This document shows positions 28,123 through 38,421 of a stretch of 62,229 nt of DNA, one piece after another. The stretch is from Phycisphaerales bacterium (GTDB lineage: Bacteria > Planctomycetota > Phycisphaerae > Phycisphaerales > UBA1924), in assembly GCA_016741915.1 (NCBI GenBank), contig JACVCS010000012.1, positions 1 through 62,229 on the forward strand, given 5' to 3'. Each line of letters begins with the position of its first letter. Position 1 is the stretch's first letter. The translations under genes were made by a program, and so were the position numbers. A model generated the notes under the pieces. The model saw nothing but the letters and a program-made list of their open reading frames with translations. It had not been told where the DNA came from and ran no database searches.

Positions 28123-28872
28123 TCACGCCGGGATCGGTGCGCCGCGGGGTTGGTTGCGCTTCCAGGGATACTCGGGGAGCGTCTGTGCGGAGAAATCGGC
28201 AAAGTGGTCCCAGGGGCGCTGTTCGTCGGTGAAGGGGTTGGCGAACGCAACCATTCGGCGTGCCGGGCCCTTTGGGTCGAAGAGTTCGAGCTTGGCGTCC
28301 CAGTTTGTGACGGCGAAGCCCAGCACGGTTTGGATCGCGGGCATCCAATGGTCGTCAAGAATGATCAGCCCGTTGGGTTTGACGAGTCGCATGCAGTAGA
28401 AGACGTCGAGTAGGACGTAATCGAAGAGGTGCATGCCGTCGACGAAGGCGAGGTCGAAGCGTTCATTGCTCGCGACGAGTTGAGGCAGGGCGAGGTGCGA
28501 GGGTTGCTCGATGAACCGGGTGATGGCGCGTGCGCCGGATTGATCGAGCTCGCGCACCCCCGCGCGGTTGCACCAGGCTTGACCGGGGTCGATGACGGTG
28601 TGGGCGTCGGTGGAGAGTGGAGAGTCGCCGTGGGTTGTGCAGAGGGCCTCGATGATCGCGAGGGTGGATTGGGCGAGGCCCAGACCGATCTCGAGGGTTC
28701 GGCGTGCGCCTTCGCGGATGACCAGATCGCGGAGGGCGTTTGCGTTCTCGGTGCTGTAGGCGACGGGCCAGATCGGGTAGGTCTTGCCCGCCTCATCGAC
28801 GACGTGACCCAAGGCGTGGGTGTGCTGGCGGCGGGTGCGGACTGTTTGGAGCAGGTCGGTTGGCTGAATCAT
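28123..28872 (-). CDS. Class I SAM-dependent methyltransferase (Methyltransf_24 type)
   Basis: 249 aa. ARRTLEIGLGLAQSTLAIIE is the SAM-binding motif I. HTVIDPGQ and FDLAFVDGMHLFDYVLLD, then LIILDDHWMPAIQ, are typical of the CmcI/Methyltransf_24 group. Substrate unknown. It is divergent from the ABC transporter genes at 28977 and lies upstream of prfA with a 71-bp gap. Confidence 0.85.
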   Translation of the reverse strand: MIQPTDLLQTVRTRRQHTHALGHVVDEAGKTYPIWPVAYSTENANALRDLVIREGARRTLEIGLGLAQSTLAIIEALCTTHGDSPLSTDAHTVIDPGQAWCNRAGVRELDQSGARAITRFIEQPSHLALPQLVASNERFDLAFVDGMHLFDYVLLDVFYCMRLVKPNGLIILDDHWMPAIQTVLGFAVTNWDAKLELFDPKGPARRMVAFANPFTDEQRPWDHFADFSAQTLPEYPWKRNQPRGAPIPA

Positions 28873-28976
28873 CCCTGTGGTTATCGGCTCGGCGGAGGGG
28901 TGATCTGAAGCCGCAGCCGTCGACGAAGGGGAGACTTCGGGCGGGCTACCCTCGCTCTCGACGACCCGGAGGCTCC

Positions 28977-29972
28977 ATGACCGAAGCGGCGATCAGAATC
29001 GACGGCGTACGGAAGACCTTTGGTCCCAAAGTGGCGGTGGATGGGCTGAGTTTGGTGGTGCCGCGGGGCTCGCTGTGCGGGTTCATCGGGCCCAACGGCG
29101 CGGGGAAGACCACGACGATCCGCATGATCATGTCGATCATTTTCCCGGATACAGGAAGCATTCAGGTGCTGGGCAAGGGCAGCGCGCTGGAGAGCAAGGA
29201 CCGCATCGGTTATCTGCCCGAAGAGCGCGGGCTGTACAAGAAGATGAAGGTCGGGGCGTTTCTGGCGTACGTCGCGCAGCTCAAGGGGATCAACGCCTCT
29301 GAAGCGAGCAGACGTGCGGCGAGTTGGCTGCAGCGCGTCGAGCTGGGCGGGGTGATCAACAAGCGGTGTGAGGAACTTTCCAAGGGCATGCAGCAGAAGG
29401 TGCAGTTCATCGCGGCCGTGCTTCACGAGCCCGAACTGATCATTCTTGACGAGGTTTTCAGCGGGCTGGACCCGATGAATCGGCGGCTGATGCGCGACCT
29501 GATCGACGAGCAGCACCGCGCGGGGCGGACGGTGATCTTCTCCACGCACGCGATGTTCGAGGCGGAGCAGTTGTGCGACCAGATTTTCATGATCCATCAG
29601 GGACGCAAGATGCTCGACGGTCCGCTCACTGACGTGCTGGAGCAGTTCGATACGCGGTCGCTGGTGGTCGAGACGCAGAGCGACGAGGGCGTGCAGCAGT
29701 TGCGGAATGTTGAGGGCGTGGCGGAGGTGATTACGGGGACAGACCGCGGGGCCGACAAGCGGGCGGTGCAGGTCTTACTGAGCGAAGGCGAGAATGCCCA
29801 GCGGGTGCTGGCGCGGATCGCCTCGACCGTCTCGGTGAAGCGGATCGAAGTTCGGCGAGTATCGCTCGAAGAAGTCTTCCTTGAAGTGGTCAGGCGGTCG
29901 GGAGGCGGAGAGGTTGACGAGCGGTTGCTGGCGGGGTTCGCCGTCAGCAGCGGCGAAGGAGGTGAGTCGTGA
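28977..29972 (+). CDS. ABC transporter ATPase, NatA-like
   Basis: 331 aa from ATG 28977; longer frames are unsupported. Walker A GPNGAGKTT starts at residue 38, the signature is LSKGMQQ (134-140), Walker B is LIILDE (155-160), and the D-loop GLDP is at 163-166. The C-terminal 100 residues are the extra domain found in NatA-like ATPases (after the FSTHAMFEAEQLCD switch). Partner permease overlaps by 4 bp. NatAB-type exporters are predicted to export Na+ or other substrates. Confidence 0.94.
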   Translation: MTEAAIRIDGVRKTFGPKVAVDGLSLVVPRGSLCGFIGPNGAGKTTTIRMIMSIIFPDTGSIQVLGKGSALESKDRIGYLPEERGLYKKMKVGAFLAYVAQLKGINASEASRRAASWLQRVELGGVINKRCEELSKGMQQKVQFIAAVLHEPELIILDEVFSGLDPMNRRLMRDLIDEQHRAGRTVIFSTHAMFEAEQLCDQIFMIHQGRKMLDGPLTDVLEQFDTRSLVVETQSDEGVQQLRNVEGVAEVITGTDRGADKRAVQVLLSEGENAQRVLARIASTVSVKRIEVRRVSLEEVFLEVVRRSGGGEVDERLLAGFAVSSGEGGES

Positions 29973-31387
29973 ATCGCACGCTGCTGATCGCGATCCGAGA
30001 GTTCAAGGCGGTGGTCTTCACGAAGGGGTTCGTGCTGGGGATCCTTTTGACGCCCGTTATGGTGCTGGTGGGTGTGCTGGCGGTGAAGTTGATTCCCGAA
30101 GCGCCGGAGATGAAGGTGAAGGTGGCGCTGATCGATCAGTCGGGCGCGGCGAGCGACTTTGCCCGCAAGCGATTCGGATCTGAGGGAGCCCAGGCCGAGG
30201 CGGAGCGTGTTGCGGCGGAGATGACCAAGCAGATCGATCAAGCGACGGGTGAGATGGGGCTGAAGGGACCGGCCGTGGACGCGGCGAAGAGCCAGGTGCA
30301 GAGCTCCGCGGCGATGATCACGGGCGGGGCGAAATCGATCGCGCTCGAAGTGCTCGACGCGGGCGCGAACGTGGACGAACTGAAGAACCAGGTGAAGAAC
30401 GCGCAGGTGGGCTTCGGCGCGCCTCAGTTGATGGCCGTGGTGGTGGTGCCAAAGGAGGCGGTGAGCGGGCCGCTGGTCGACGGGAAGTGGGCTGAGCACC
30501 AGTTGTTCATTCATCCGAAGCTGGATTTTCAGATCGCCTCGATCATCAATCGGCGGATGGGCGACGCGATCGTTGATGCGCGGATTACCTCTGACCCGCG
30601 ATTCAGCGGGGCGCAGCTTTCACCCGAGGTGGTGCGGGCGACGTTCGCGAGGCCCGATCCAACGCCGCAGGCCTTGGGGCGTGAGGGGGATAAGCCCAGC
30701 ATGGGCGCGGTGCAGATGATCGTGCCGTTCGCGATGATGATCCTGCTGATGCTCTCGGTGATGACGGGCGGGCAGTATCTGATGACCGCGCTGGTGGAGG
30801 AAAAGTCCAACCGCGTGATGGAGGTTTTGCTGTCAGCCGTGAGCCCGATGCAGCTCATGACCGGGAAGATCATCGGGATGATGTGCGTGGCGCTGCTGAT
30901 CCTGACGATCTACGGCGGGGCGGGCATCGCGGGGCTCATCGTCGCGAATCTCGTCGACCTGATCGAGACCTCGAAGCTCATCTGGCTGGCGATCTTCTTC
31001 TTCTGCGCGTTCTTCACCATCGCCTCGATGATGGCGGCGGTGGGTGCGGCGGTGAACGACATCCGCGAGGCGCAGACGTTCCTGACGCCCGTGATGCTGA
31101 CGGTCATGCTGCCTTGGCTGATGGTCATGCCGATCTCGCGGGCGCCGAACTCGACGTTCGCAACCGTGCTGAGCTTTGTCCCTGTGATGAACCCGTTCGT
31201 CAGCGTGATCCGCCTGGGCGGGAGCGAGCCTGTGCCGAACTGGCAACTGGCGGTCTCTGCGGTGATCGGCGTGCTCACGGCGCTCGTCACGGCGTGGATC
31301 GCGGCGAAGATCTTCCGCATCGGTGTGCTGATGTACGGCAAGCCGCCGAACTTCACGACGCTGATCCGCTGGGTGAGGATTGCGTGA
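29969..31387 (+). CDS. ABC-2 type permease, NatB-like
   Basis: 472 aa with a GTG start at 29969 overlapping the ATPase stop (GTGA). A strong AAGGAGG ribosome site is at 29956-29962. One N-terminal membrane segment is followed by a long extracytoplasmic loop (about residues 45-245), then five to six membrane segments. EEKSNRVMEVLLSAVSPMQLMTGKIIG is a hallmark of the ABC-2 family. It forms an exporter with the upstream ATPase. Confidence 0.93.
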   Translation: MNRTLLIAIREFKAVVFTKGFVLGILLTPVMVLVGVLAVKLIPEAPEMKVKVALIDQSGAASDFARKRFGSEGAQAEAERVAAEMTKQIDQATGEMGLKGPAVDAAKSQVQSSAAMITGGAKSIALEVLDAGANVDELKNQVKNAQVGFGAPQLMAVVVVPKEAVSGPLVDGKWAEHQLFIHPKLDFQIASIINRRMGDAIVDARITSDPRFSGAQLSPEVVRATFARPDPTPQALGREGDKPSMGAVQMIVPFAMMILLMLSVMTGGQYLMTALVEEKSNRVMEVLLSAVSPMQLMTGKIIGMMCVALLILTIYGGAGIAGLIVANLVDLIETSKLIWLAIFFFCAFFTIASMMAAVGAAVNDIREAQTFLTPVMLTVMLPWLMVMPISRAPNSTFATVLSFVPVMNPFVSVIRLGGSEPVPNWQLAVSAVIGVLTALVTAWIAAKIFRIGVLMYGKPPNFTTLIRWVRIA

Positions 31388-32289
31388 TGAGCGTGCGAAC
31401 GACGGTGCGGAAGGCATCGAAGAAAGCACCGAGCGCACAGCGTGGGTTGCTTTCGCGGTACGACATGTACGAACTGTGCGTGCAGAGCCCCACGGCGCTG
31501 GTGCCGTTCTTGAAGGCCGTGCACGGCGGCGAGCCGACGCGGCTGGGCGAGGATTTTTGCGGCACCGCGGCGCTGAGTCGGCGTTGGATCATCGAAACAC
31601 CCGAGGGCAGCGCGGTGGGCGTTGATCTTGATCCGGAGCCGCTGAAGATCGCTTCGCAGCAGACGCCCAAAGACGCCGGCATGCGGCTGAAGTTGATCAA
31701 GGGTGATGTGCTGAAGCTGAAGGCCGCGAAGTCCAGCGCGGGCTCGGGTGCGGGTGGGCCGTTCGATCTGATCTTCGTGGGCAATTTTTCGATCGGTGAG
31801 ATCCACCGGCGTGAAGATCTGGTGAAGTACTTTCGTACGTGCGTCAGTCGGCTGGCGAAAGCGAAACGTCGATCGCCCGGCGGGGTCTTCGTCTGCGATA
31901 TCTACGGCGGCGAAACCGCCTTCGTCGAAGGCGCCCTGGAAAGAACCCATCCGGGGCCGCCGACGGACCCGGCGCTGCGGATCAAGTACACCTGGCAGCA
32001 GCGGACCGCCAACGCGCTGACGGGGATGGTCGAGAACGCGCTGCACTTCCGCACCGTTCGCGCGGGCGTGGTGGAGCAGGAGTTCACCGACGCGTTTGTC
32101 TACAACTGGCGGCTGTGGTCGGTGCCCGAGCTGCGCGAGGCGATGCTCGAGGCAGGATTTTCCACCACCGAGGTCTACGCGAAACTGGTCGACGCGGTGG
32201 ATGACCAGGGCAAGCCGTACGTGCGACCGGTGACCGACGCGTCGGAGCTTGAGGAGAGTTTCATCGTGTGCGTGGTGGGGCGGGTGTGA
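31387..32289 (+). CDS. SAM-dependent methyltransferase, coupled to the ABC exporter
   Basis: 300 aa. The ATG at 31387 overlaps the permease stop by one base (TGATG), so it is the third gene of the exporter operon. RLGEDFCGTAALSRRW is a motif I variant and VGVDLDPEPLKIA the SAM-ribose strand. FDLIFVGNFSIGEIH and GVFVCDIYGGE follow. An internal variable loop (KSSAGSGAGGP) is low-complexity. Substrate unknown; coupling with an exporter hints at modification of its cargo or of the envelope, which is speculation. Confidence 0.85.
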   Translation: MSVRTTVRKASKKAPSAQRGLLSRYDMYELCVQSPTALVPFLKAVHGGEPTRLGEDFCGTAALSRRWIIETPEGSAVGVDLDPEPLKIASQQTPKDAGMRLKLIKGDVLKLKAAKSSAGSGAGGPFDLIFVGNFSIGEIHRREDLVKYFRTCVSRLAKAKRRSPGGVFVCDIYGGETAFVEGALERTHPGPPTDPALRIKYTWQQRTANALTGMVENALHFRTVRAGVVEQEFTDAFVYNWRLWSVPELREAMLEAGFSTTEVYAKLVDAVDDQGKPYVRPVTDASELEESFIVCVVGRV

Positions 32290-32322
32290 TCGCGCCCGGC
32301 TGGGGTGAAAACTGAACTGAGC

Positions 32323-32362
32323 AAAAAAGGTCGCGGGCCGCCGGTGTTGCCGACGGCCCGCG
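32323..32362 (-). terminator. Terminator of rnpB
   Basis: On the minus strand, a GC-rich stem CGCGGGCCG...CGGCCCGCG is followed by CTTTTTTG. It lies directly after the RNase P RNA 3' end. Confidence 0.85.
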
Positions 32363-32370
32363 CCGGGAAC

Positions 32371-32817
32371 CGACGTGGCGTGTAAGCCGAGTTCTGTGCT
32401 GATCCGCGGTTTGAACCCTCTGTCCATTGACGGGGGCTCGGGGTTCACCTTCGGATCGCCGCGACCATTTCTCTATTCCCACGGTTGCCCGTGGGCTTGA
32501 GCAGTCCACCCGCCGTCAAACCGCCGGACCGGCGGTGGGGGGCCTTTCGACCACCCGACGGCTGCGTGACCTTGCACGCGATGGGGTTTGCCATGCCCCG
32601 CGTGTCACCACGCGAGCGGTGCGCTCTTACCGCACCTTTTCACCCTGACCTGATCCGTGGTTCCCTTGCGGAAACCCCGGCCATCGGCGGTATGTTCTCT
32701 GTGGCACTTTCCCTAAGCCCCGTTCCCGGGGCCCGGTGGGCGTTACCCACCATCGTGTCCTGTCGTGCTCGGACTTTCCTCTGGCGTGTTTCATCCAGCG
32801 GCCGCGTCGCCACGTCG
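32371..32817 (-). ncRNA. rnpB: RNase P RNA (bacterial type A)
   Basis: Read on the minus strand. The 5' part has the conserved GAGGAAAGTCCGAGCAC. The middle has GGTGAAAAGGTGCGGTAAG followed by AGCGCACC. The 3' part has ACAGAACTCGGCTTACA, which pairs with the 5' region to make P4. The ends pair perfectly as P1 (CGACGTGGCG with CGCCACGTCG), which sets the limits. The length of about 447 nt is within the range of type A RNAs. It forms the catalytic part of RNase P, which removes tRNA 5' leaders. It is divergent from the gene at 32944. Confidence 0.95.
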
Positions 32818-32943
32818 CTTGTTCGGTTGTCAGCCTGATTGTAGGTAACTCGCTCTACGCGAGCGGAGAACGGGTTGTTCGATCGACCGATGTGCAAACC
32901 CGGCAAAATCAGCGTACAGGCGTAGTTCGCTACACTTCGCACC

Positions 32944-34179
32944 ATGGGCAAGGGATCGGCGAACCCGACCGCGGACGCTCCGCCCGTCACGCTCTGGCTT
33001 ACGCCCGAGCAGGGCGTGCTGGGCTCGGCGTTGATTCCGGCGCTCGCGATACTCAACCCGCTCCATGGCAAGCATCCGTTGCGGGTGGGATCATCCACGC
33101 CGGGCGTGGCGAGCGATCTGGCCGCGAAGTTGGGTGCGCAGAGCGTGGGCGATGACCTTCGTGCGGCCCTTGCCAGCGCGGAGCCCGGAGTCTTCCTCAT
33201 CGGCGCGCCCGGACCATTCGCATCGCTGCCCAACGCGGCGCAGCGACTGGCTGATTGCGAACTGCTCGAGGCCTGCACGCAACGCGGCGTAACGGTTGTC
33301 TCGCTCGAACCGATGCCGGCGTCACTCATCCATCTCGTCGAGTTGCACGCCGAGGAAACCAGCGAAGCTCAGACGCCCGTGGTGGCGCTCGGGCCTTCAA
33401 CCATCTCGGCACCGGCTGAAACGCGCGCCGCGCGGATCCCGCTCTGGTGCGGGTGCCTCCCGCTGCTGCGGTTCAGTGAACCTGTCGCCGCGGCGACGGA
33501 CCTGCTCGAACAGTTCGGGCCCGTGCGCGGCGCGAACGTCGTAAGCTGCGGGCCCGCATGGGGAGGGTCGCTGGGCGCTCGGCTCTTTGATGCCCTCGAC
33601 GTGCTGACGATGTTCATGGGCGAGCCCGATGCCGTGCACGCCTCGCACGTCTTCCCGCCCGTCCCGTCAGTGAGCGGTGCCGGTGCGGTGCTGCGTCCGC
33701 TGCCGGGCGATTCGCTGCGCGACCTGCAGGGGGATCTCAGCGCGATGCTTCGATTCCCGGGCGCACGCTCGGCGTCGATCTTTGTGTCTTCCAATGCACC
33801 GGATTATTCGGTGAGTGTCACGCTCTTGGGACCCGGCGGGCGGCTGACCATCGGCACGCACGGGCTGGAGTGGATCAACGCCGAGGGCGTGCTGGTCGAT
33901 CGCTCGCCGCAGATCGTTCGAAGCGTGATGAAGCCCGCCCGTGTGCGTTCGCGAGCGAGTAACGCATCGGCGGGGACGACGGTTGCTGAGCCCTCGCCGC
34001 TGGCGCTGCTCATCGCGGATCAGATGTTCCGCATGGCCGACCCGAACGCGGATTTGCTCAAGGGTGCACGGTCGAGCAACGCCTCGGCCGTGCTGGCGAT
34101 TGCGCAGGCGGCGCTGCTGAGCTGCCGAACGGGTGAGGGCGAAAGTCCGGCGACGATGCAGCGGATGGCGGGGGGGTAA
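32944..34179 (+). CDS. Gfo/Idh/MocA-like protein (tentative)
   Basis: 411 aa. Layout suggests a Gfo/Idh/MocA-like fold: an alternating N-terminal half (SDLAAKLGAQSVGDDLRAALA, VFLIGAPG, ACTQRGVTVVSLEP) and a C-terminal beta-sheet part (ASIFVSSNAPDYSVSVTLLG, then GRLTIGTHGLEWIN). The glycine-rich NAD(P) motif usual at the N-terminus is not obvious, so it may be non-catalytic. No close family is recognised. Start ATG 32944 is used. Confidence 0.5.
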   Translation: MGKGSANPTADAPPVTLWLTPEQGVLGSALIPALAILNPLHGKHPLRVGSSTPGVASDLAAKLGAQSVGDDLRAALASAEPGVFLIGAPGPFASLPNAAQRLADCELLEACTQRGVTVVSLEPMPASLIHLVELHAEETSEAQTPVVALGPSTISAPAETRAARIPLWCGCLPLLRFSEPVAAATDLLEQFGPVRGANVVSCGPAWGGSLGARLFDALDVLTMFMGEPDAVHASHVFPPVPSVSGAGAVLRPLPGDSLRDLQGDLSAMLRFPGARSASIFVSSNAPDYSVSVTLLGPGGRLTIGTHGLEWINAEGVLVDRSPQIVRSVMKPARVRSRASNASAGTTVAEPSPLALLIADQMFRMADPNADLLKGARSSNASAVLAIAQAALLSCRTGEGESPATMQRMAGG

Positions 34180-34278
34180 ATCGGCATGATTCCTCATCCG
34201 CCTTTGAACACACAACCGGGCTAAGACGGTCGATAGCAACGAACACGCACGCATTCTGACGCAAGGTGGTACAGCGGC

Positions 34279-35247
34279 ATGATCTGGCGGTGGATTCGAT
34301 CGAAGATGATGAAGGGTGGAGCCTCGAAGCTCCCCGCCGCGCCGATGTTGCCCGAGTTCACGCGTGAAGACGTTGCCCACGTGCTGAGATTTCACGAGCG
34401 GCTGCCGTGGGTGGATTGGGATCTTGCCGACCGATGGCTGGATCGGCACGCAGGAAATGTTGATCGTGCGCTCGCACGCCGAAGCGTGATGGCGCTTTCG
34501 CTTGACGAGCTCCGCGACGCGCTGAAGACCGACCATCGGCGTTGGCGATCGCGTCATATCGAGGGTGTTGCGCCGCTCGAAGGACCGGCCGGCCCGCTTG
34601 TAGCCGCCGCGGCCGAGCGTGCCTGCGAAACTCTGCAGAAAGTCCTCGCCCCGGTCCGCGGCAACGAGCCGATCCCGCCGGTGGCGATCATCGCCATCGC
34701 GACGCTCGACGAGTACATCGATTTCATCAGCGCCCGATACCCGGACGAGGGTGAGTTTGCAACCTCCGGTGGGATGTACATCAATGAAGGAGCGGGCACG
34801 TTCCCGATGATCGTCGTTTCCGCCGTGAGCCCCGCGGCCTGCGCCGATGTCGTCGCGCACGAACTGACGCACCACGCCCTGCACGATCGCAACATCCCCC
34901 TCTGCATCGAAGAGGGTTTCACGCAGATGATGGAAGAGCGTGTCAACGGTGCGACACGGTTCGACCTGAATACCGAGATGATCCACCGGCACCGCGACCA
35001 CTGGCACGGCGCGATGCTCGACGAGTTCATCGCGGGCGGAGCGTTCCACAGCCCGGAGCAGGACACGCAGGAACTGGCCTATCACCTCTCGCAGTGGATC
35101 GTGCGGAAAGAGCTGAGTACGCGGTCGGAGGCGTTCTTCAGGTTTGTTCAGATGTGCAAGGACCGAACAGCCGACGAAGCGTGCCGGACCGCTCTGGGGG
35201 TCGATCTGCGGACGCTGGTGGCATCGACGGTCGGCAATGACGAGTAA
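34279..35247 (+). CDS. HELTH-motif metalloprotease-like protein
   Basis: 322 aa. VVAHELTHHALHDRNIPLCIEEGFTQ contains HELTH at 194-198 and a glutamate pair at 211-212, i.e. the HExxH...E arrangement of gluzincin peptidases. No signal peptide is clear; the N-terminus is basic. The N-terminal 130 residues are helical with no known domain. Substrate and location unknown. It stands 99 bp from the upstream gene and 38 bp from the CYTH gene, so it may share a transcript. Confidence 0.7.
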   Translation: MIWRWIRSKMMKGGASKLPAAPMLPEFTREDVAHVLRFHERLPWVDWDLADRWLDRHAGNVDRALARRSVMALSLDELRDALKTDHRRWRSRHIEGVAPLEGPAGPLVAAAAERACETLQKVLAPVRGNEPIPPVAIIAIATLDEYIDFISARYPDEGEFATSGGMYINEGAGTFPMIVVSAVSPAACADVVAHELTHHALHDRNIPLCIEEGFTQMMEERVNGATRFDLNTEMIHRHRDHWHGAMLDEFIAGGAFHSPEQDTQELAYHLSQWIVRKELSTRSEAFFRFVQMCKDRTADEACRTALGVDLRTLVASTVGNDE

Positions 35248-35285
35248 GCGCACGCGGAGCCGGCGGCGTGTTACCATCCGAGCAC

Positions 35286-35795
35286 ATGCAGAACGTTGAG
35301 TGCAAGTTCGAGCTCCGCGACCCGGCCCTCGCCCGGGTGATCCTCGGTGCGCACCGCGCCACGCTCGTGGACACGCTGCGCCAGACCGACACGTACTTCA
35401 AGCTCGCCGACGGGCGGCTGAAGAAGCGTGAAACCCAGGGCCAGCCGACGGAGTTCATTTTCTACCACCGTGAGAATCGGCCCGCCGCCCGTCTGTCGCG
35501 GTTCACGATCTATTCCGCGGCCGAGGCCGCCGAGTACTTCGGCGCCACCGAACCGCCCGTATGGGTCGTGGTGAAGAAAGTCCGCGAGCTGTACATGCTC
35601 GAGGGCGTGCGCGTGCACCTTGATGAGGTCGAAGGGCTGGGCAACTTCCTGGAGTTCGAGGCCCTGGTCTCGCCCGCGATGAACCTGGTGAAGTGCTACG
35701 AAGCGGTCGAGCGACTGCGACAGGCCCTCGCCCCGGCGATGGGCGAACCCATGAGCCTTTCGTACTCCGACCTCCTCGCGGCCGATCAGGCCTGA
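35286..35795 (+). CDS. CYTH-domain protein (class IV adenylate cyclase / thiamine-triphosphatase like)
   Basis: 169 aa from ATG 35286. VECKFEL is the N-terminal acidic/basic strand of CYTH proteins (ExK form). YFKLADGRLKKRE, then ARLSRFTIYS, VVVKKVRELYML and VRVHLDEVEGLGNFLEFEAL are the strands of the triphosphate tunnel. Enzymes of this fold act on ATP, thiamine triphosphate or polyphosphate; the substrate cannot be told. The 3' end overlaps that of the opposite-strand glycosyltransferase gene by 10 bp. Confidence 0.88.
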   Translation: MQNVECKFELRDPALARVILGAHRATLVDTLRQTDTYFKLADGRLKKRETQGQPTEFIFYHRENRPAARLSRFTIYSAAEAAEYFGATEPPVWVVVKKVRELYMLEGVRVHLDEVEGLGNFLEFEALVSPAMNLVKCYEAVERLRQALAPAMGEPMSLSYSDLLAADQA

Positions 35796-36979
35796 TCGAC
35801 ATTCGCAGGAGAAGTCGCGGTTGTTGAACGGGCCAGCCGGGCGTTGAGCGTCCAGAAGTGTTCGAGCGAATCGCGGATATCCAACCCCTCGGCGTGCGTG
35901 CATGCCCGCCGCTTCATCGACGAAAGCAACGTCGGATCGCGAAGCACCCGGTACATCGCGTGTGCCCATGCTTCGGGCGCAGTTGATCGCACCACCACGC
36001 CCGTCTGACTATCGACCACGACCTCGGCCGGCCCTCCCACGTGCGAGACGACCGCCGCGAGGCCCGAGGCCTGGGCCTCCAGCACACTTTGCCCAAGCGT
36101 ATCGGTGGTCGACGGGAACGCCAGCAGATCGCACGAGGCGATGAGCGAGCTGAGCTCATGACCCGAGCGAAAGCCCAGCATCGACGCATTGCACCCGCGG
36201 AGGCTCTCGCGAATCTCGCCAAGCGCGGGCCCATCGCCCACCACCACCAACGCCGGCAGCGGCGACGTTTCATGCTTACGCCAACGTGTCTCCAGCATCC
36301 GCCAAGCGGAGGCCAGCACACGGACGTTCTTCTCAAAACTCACCCGCCCGCAATACAGCACCCGCGGCCCATCACCAACGCCCGGCGACAATCGCCGAAG
36401 CAACGCCTCGTCGCGATGCATCGGCGAGAAACGTGCCAAGTCCACGCCGAAGCGCAGCGCAACCGAGCGATCCGCCGACACGCCCAATGCTCGTACAGGA
36501 CCGAGGTACGCGGTGCTCCGCGTCAGCACGCACTCAAACGGGCGATAGAACCACGACATGATTCTCGTGGTCAGCGTGCCGAGTCCCTCGTCGTTGAACA
36601 GCCGGGCGATGTACGCGGGAAAGTCCGTGTGATACGTCCCCGCCAGCGGCACTTGGTTGCGCATCGCCCATCGCCGACCGAGCAGCCCCACAGGTCCCGG
36701 TGTGGAGACGTGCACCACATCCGGCGCAAAGTCACAAACCGCGGCGGCGAGTTCACCCGGCGAAGGTACCGCGAACCGCAGATTGGCATACCCAGGCATC
36801 CGAGAAGCGAACACGGGTTTGAGATTCGTCACCCACGGCCTAGCCGCCATCGGCAAGTCCGTGCACGTGAACACGCGCATCGATCGCGATCGTTCAAAGG
36901 CGTACTCGCCCGCGGCGTTGACAAACCGCGATACGCCGTTGACGTCTGCCAGAGTGTCGGTGAAGAGCGCCAGTTTCAT
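35786..36979 (-). CDS. Glycosyltransferase family 4-like (GT-B fold)
   Basis: 397 aa. LALFTDTLADVNGVSRFV opens the N-terminal Rossmann domain. VVHVSTPGPVGLLG and AGTYHTDFPAYI match SQD2/MgtA/PimB-like retaining glycosyltransferases. The C-terminal donor site has CGRVSFEKN at about 210-218 and TDTLGQSVLEAQASG at 292-306. The first acidic residue of the usual ExxxxxxxE motif is Asp instead of Glu. Probably transfers a nucleotide-activated sugar to a lipid or polysaccharide. Confidence 0.9.
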   Translation of the reverse strand: MKLALFTDTLADVNGVSRFVNAAGEYAFERSRSMRVFTCTDLPMAARPWVTNLKPVFASRMPGYANLRFAVPSPGELAAAVCDFAPDVVHVSTPGPVGLLGRRWAMRNQVPLAGTYHTDFPAYIARLFNDEGLGTLTTRIMSWFYRPFECVLTRSTAYLGPVRALGVSADRSVALRFGVDLARFSPMHRDEALLRRLSPGVGDGPRVLYCGRVSFEKNVRVLASAWRMLETRWRKHETSPLPALVVVGDGPALGEIRESLRGCNASMLGFRSGHELSSLIASCDLLAFPSTTDTLGQSVLEAQASGLAAVVSHVGGPAEVVVDSQTGVVVRSTAPEAWAHAMYRVLRDPTLLSSMKRRACTHAEGLDIRDSLEHFWTLNARLARSTTATSPANVDQA

Positions 36980-37005
36980 GCGTCACCGTTCGCCGCGCTC
37001 GAAGC

Positions 37006-38070
<1,065 letters not shown>

Positions 38071-38172
38071 GGATGGTGCCCTGCCGCCTCGCCCCGCCAA
38101 CCCCGATCCGCCCGATCCGCCTCTACCCCGTGCCGCAATCACCCCTCGACCCATCAAACTCTCAAACACCAA

Positions 38173-38257
38173 AGGCCGCGGCCGGATTCGAACCGGCGAG
38201 GAGCTTACGCTCAGCGGATTTGCAATCCGCTCCATTCAACCACTTTGGTACGCGGCC
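38173..38257 (-). tRNA. tRNA-Cys (GCA) with a long class II-type variable arm
   Basis: 85 nt without CCA. Acceptor stem GGCCGCG / CGCGGCC, discriminator T. D arm CCA...TGG (3 bp). Anticodon stem GCGGA / TCCGC with loop TTGCAAA, anticodon GCA. T arm GCCGG-TTCGAAT-CCGGC. Between the anticodon and T arms there are 16 nt (TGAGCGTAAGCTCCTC) that can form a GAGC/GCTC hairpin, so this is a class II shape. Bacterial tRNA-Cys normally has a short variable loop. T73 and GCA are the main cysteine identity elements. CCA is not encoded. Confidence 0.9.
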
Positions 38258-38421
38258 ATCGCGAATCGGCGAACAGTACGGCGTCAGCCCCCCTCGGGCA
38301 ACTCCCCGGGGCAATCCCCTTCAACCCCACGCTCGCTCGGATCCGATAGCATGATGACGGGTTTATACGCCCGGCCCGGCTCTTCTGACGAACCAAACGC
38401 CCAGTTTTCCGCGAGATTCTT

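Noticed and set aside
28123-28872. PrmC (release-factor methyltransferase) next to prfA
   Set aside because: No NPPY motif. The sequence follows the Methyltransf_24 pattern.
38071-38235. N-terminal extension of the MoxR gene
   Set aside because: It would overlap the tRNA gene and consists of low-complexity Arg/Gly residues; the ATG at 38070 gives the usual MoxR N-terminus.
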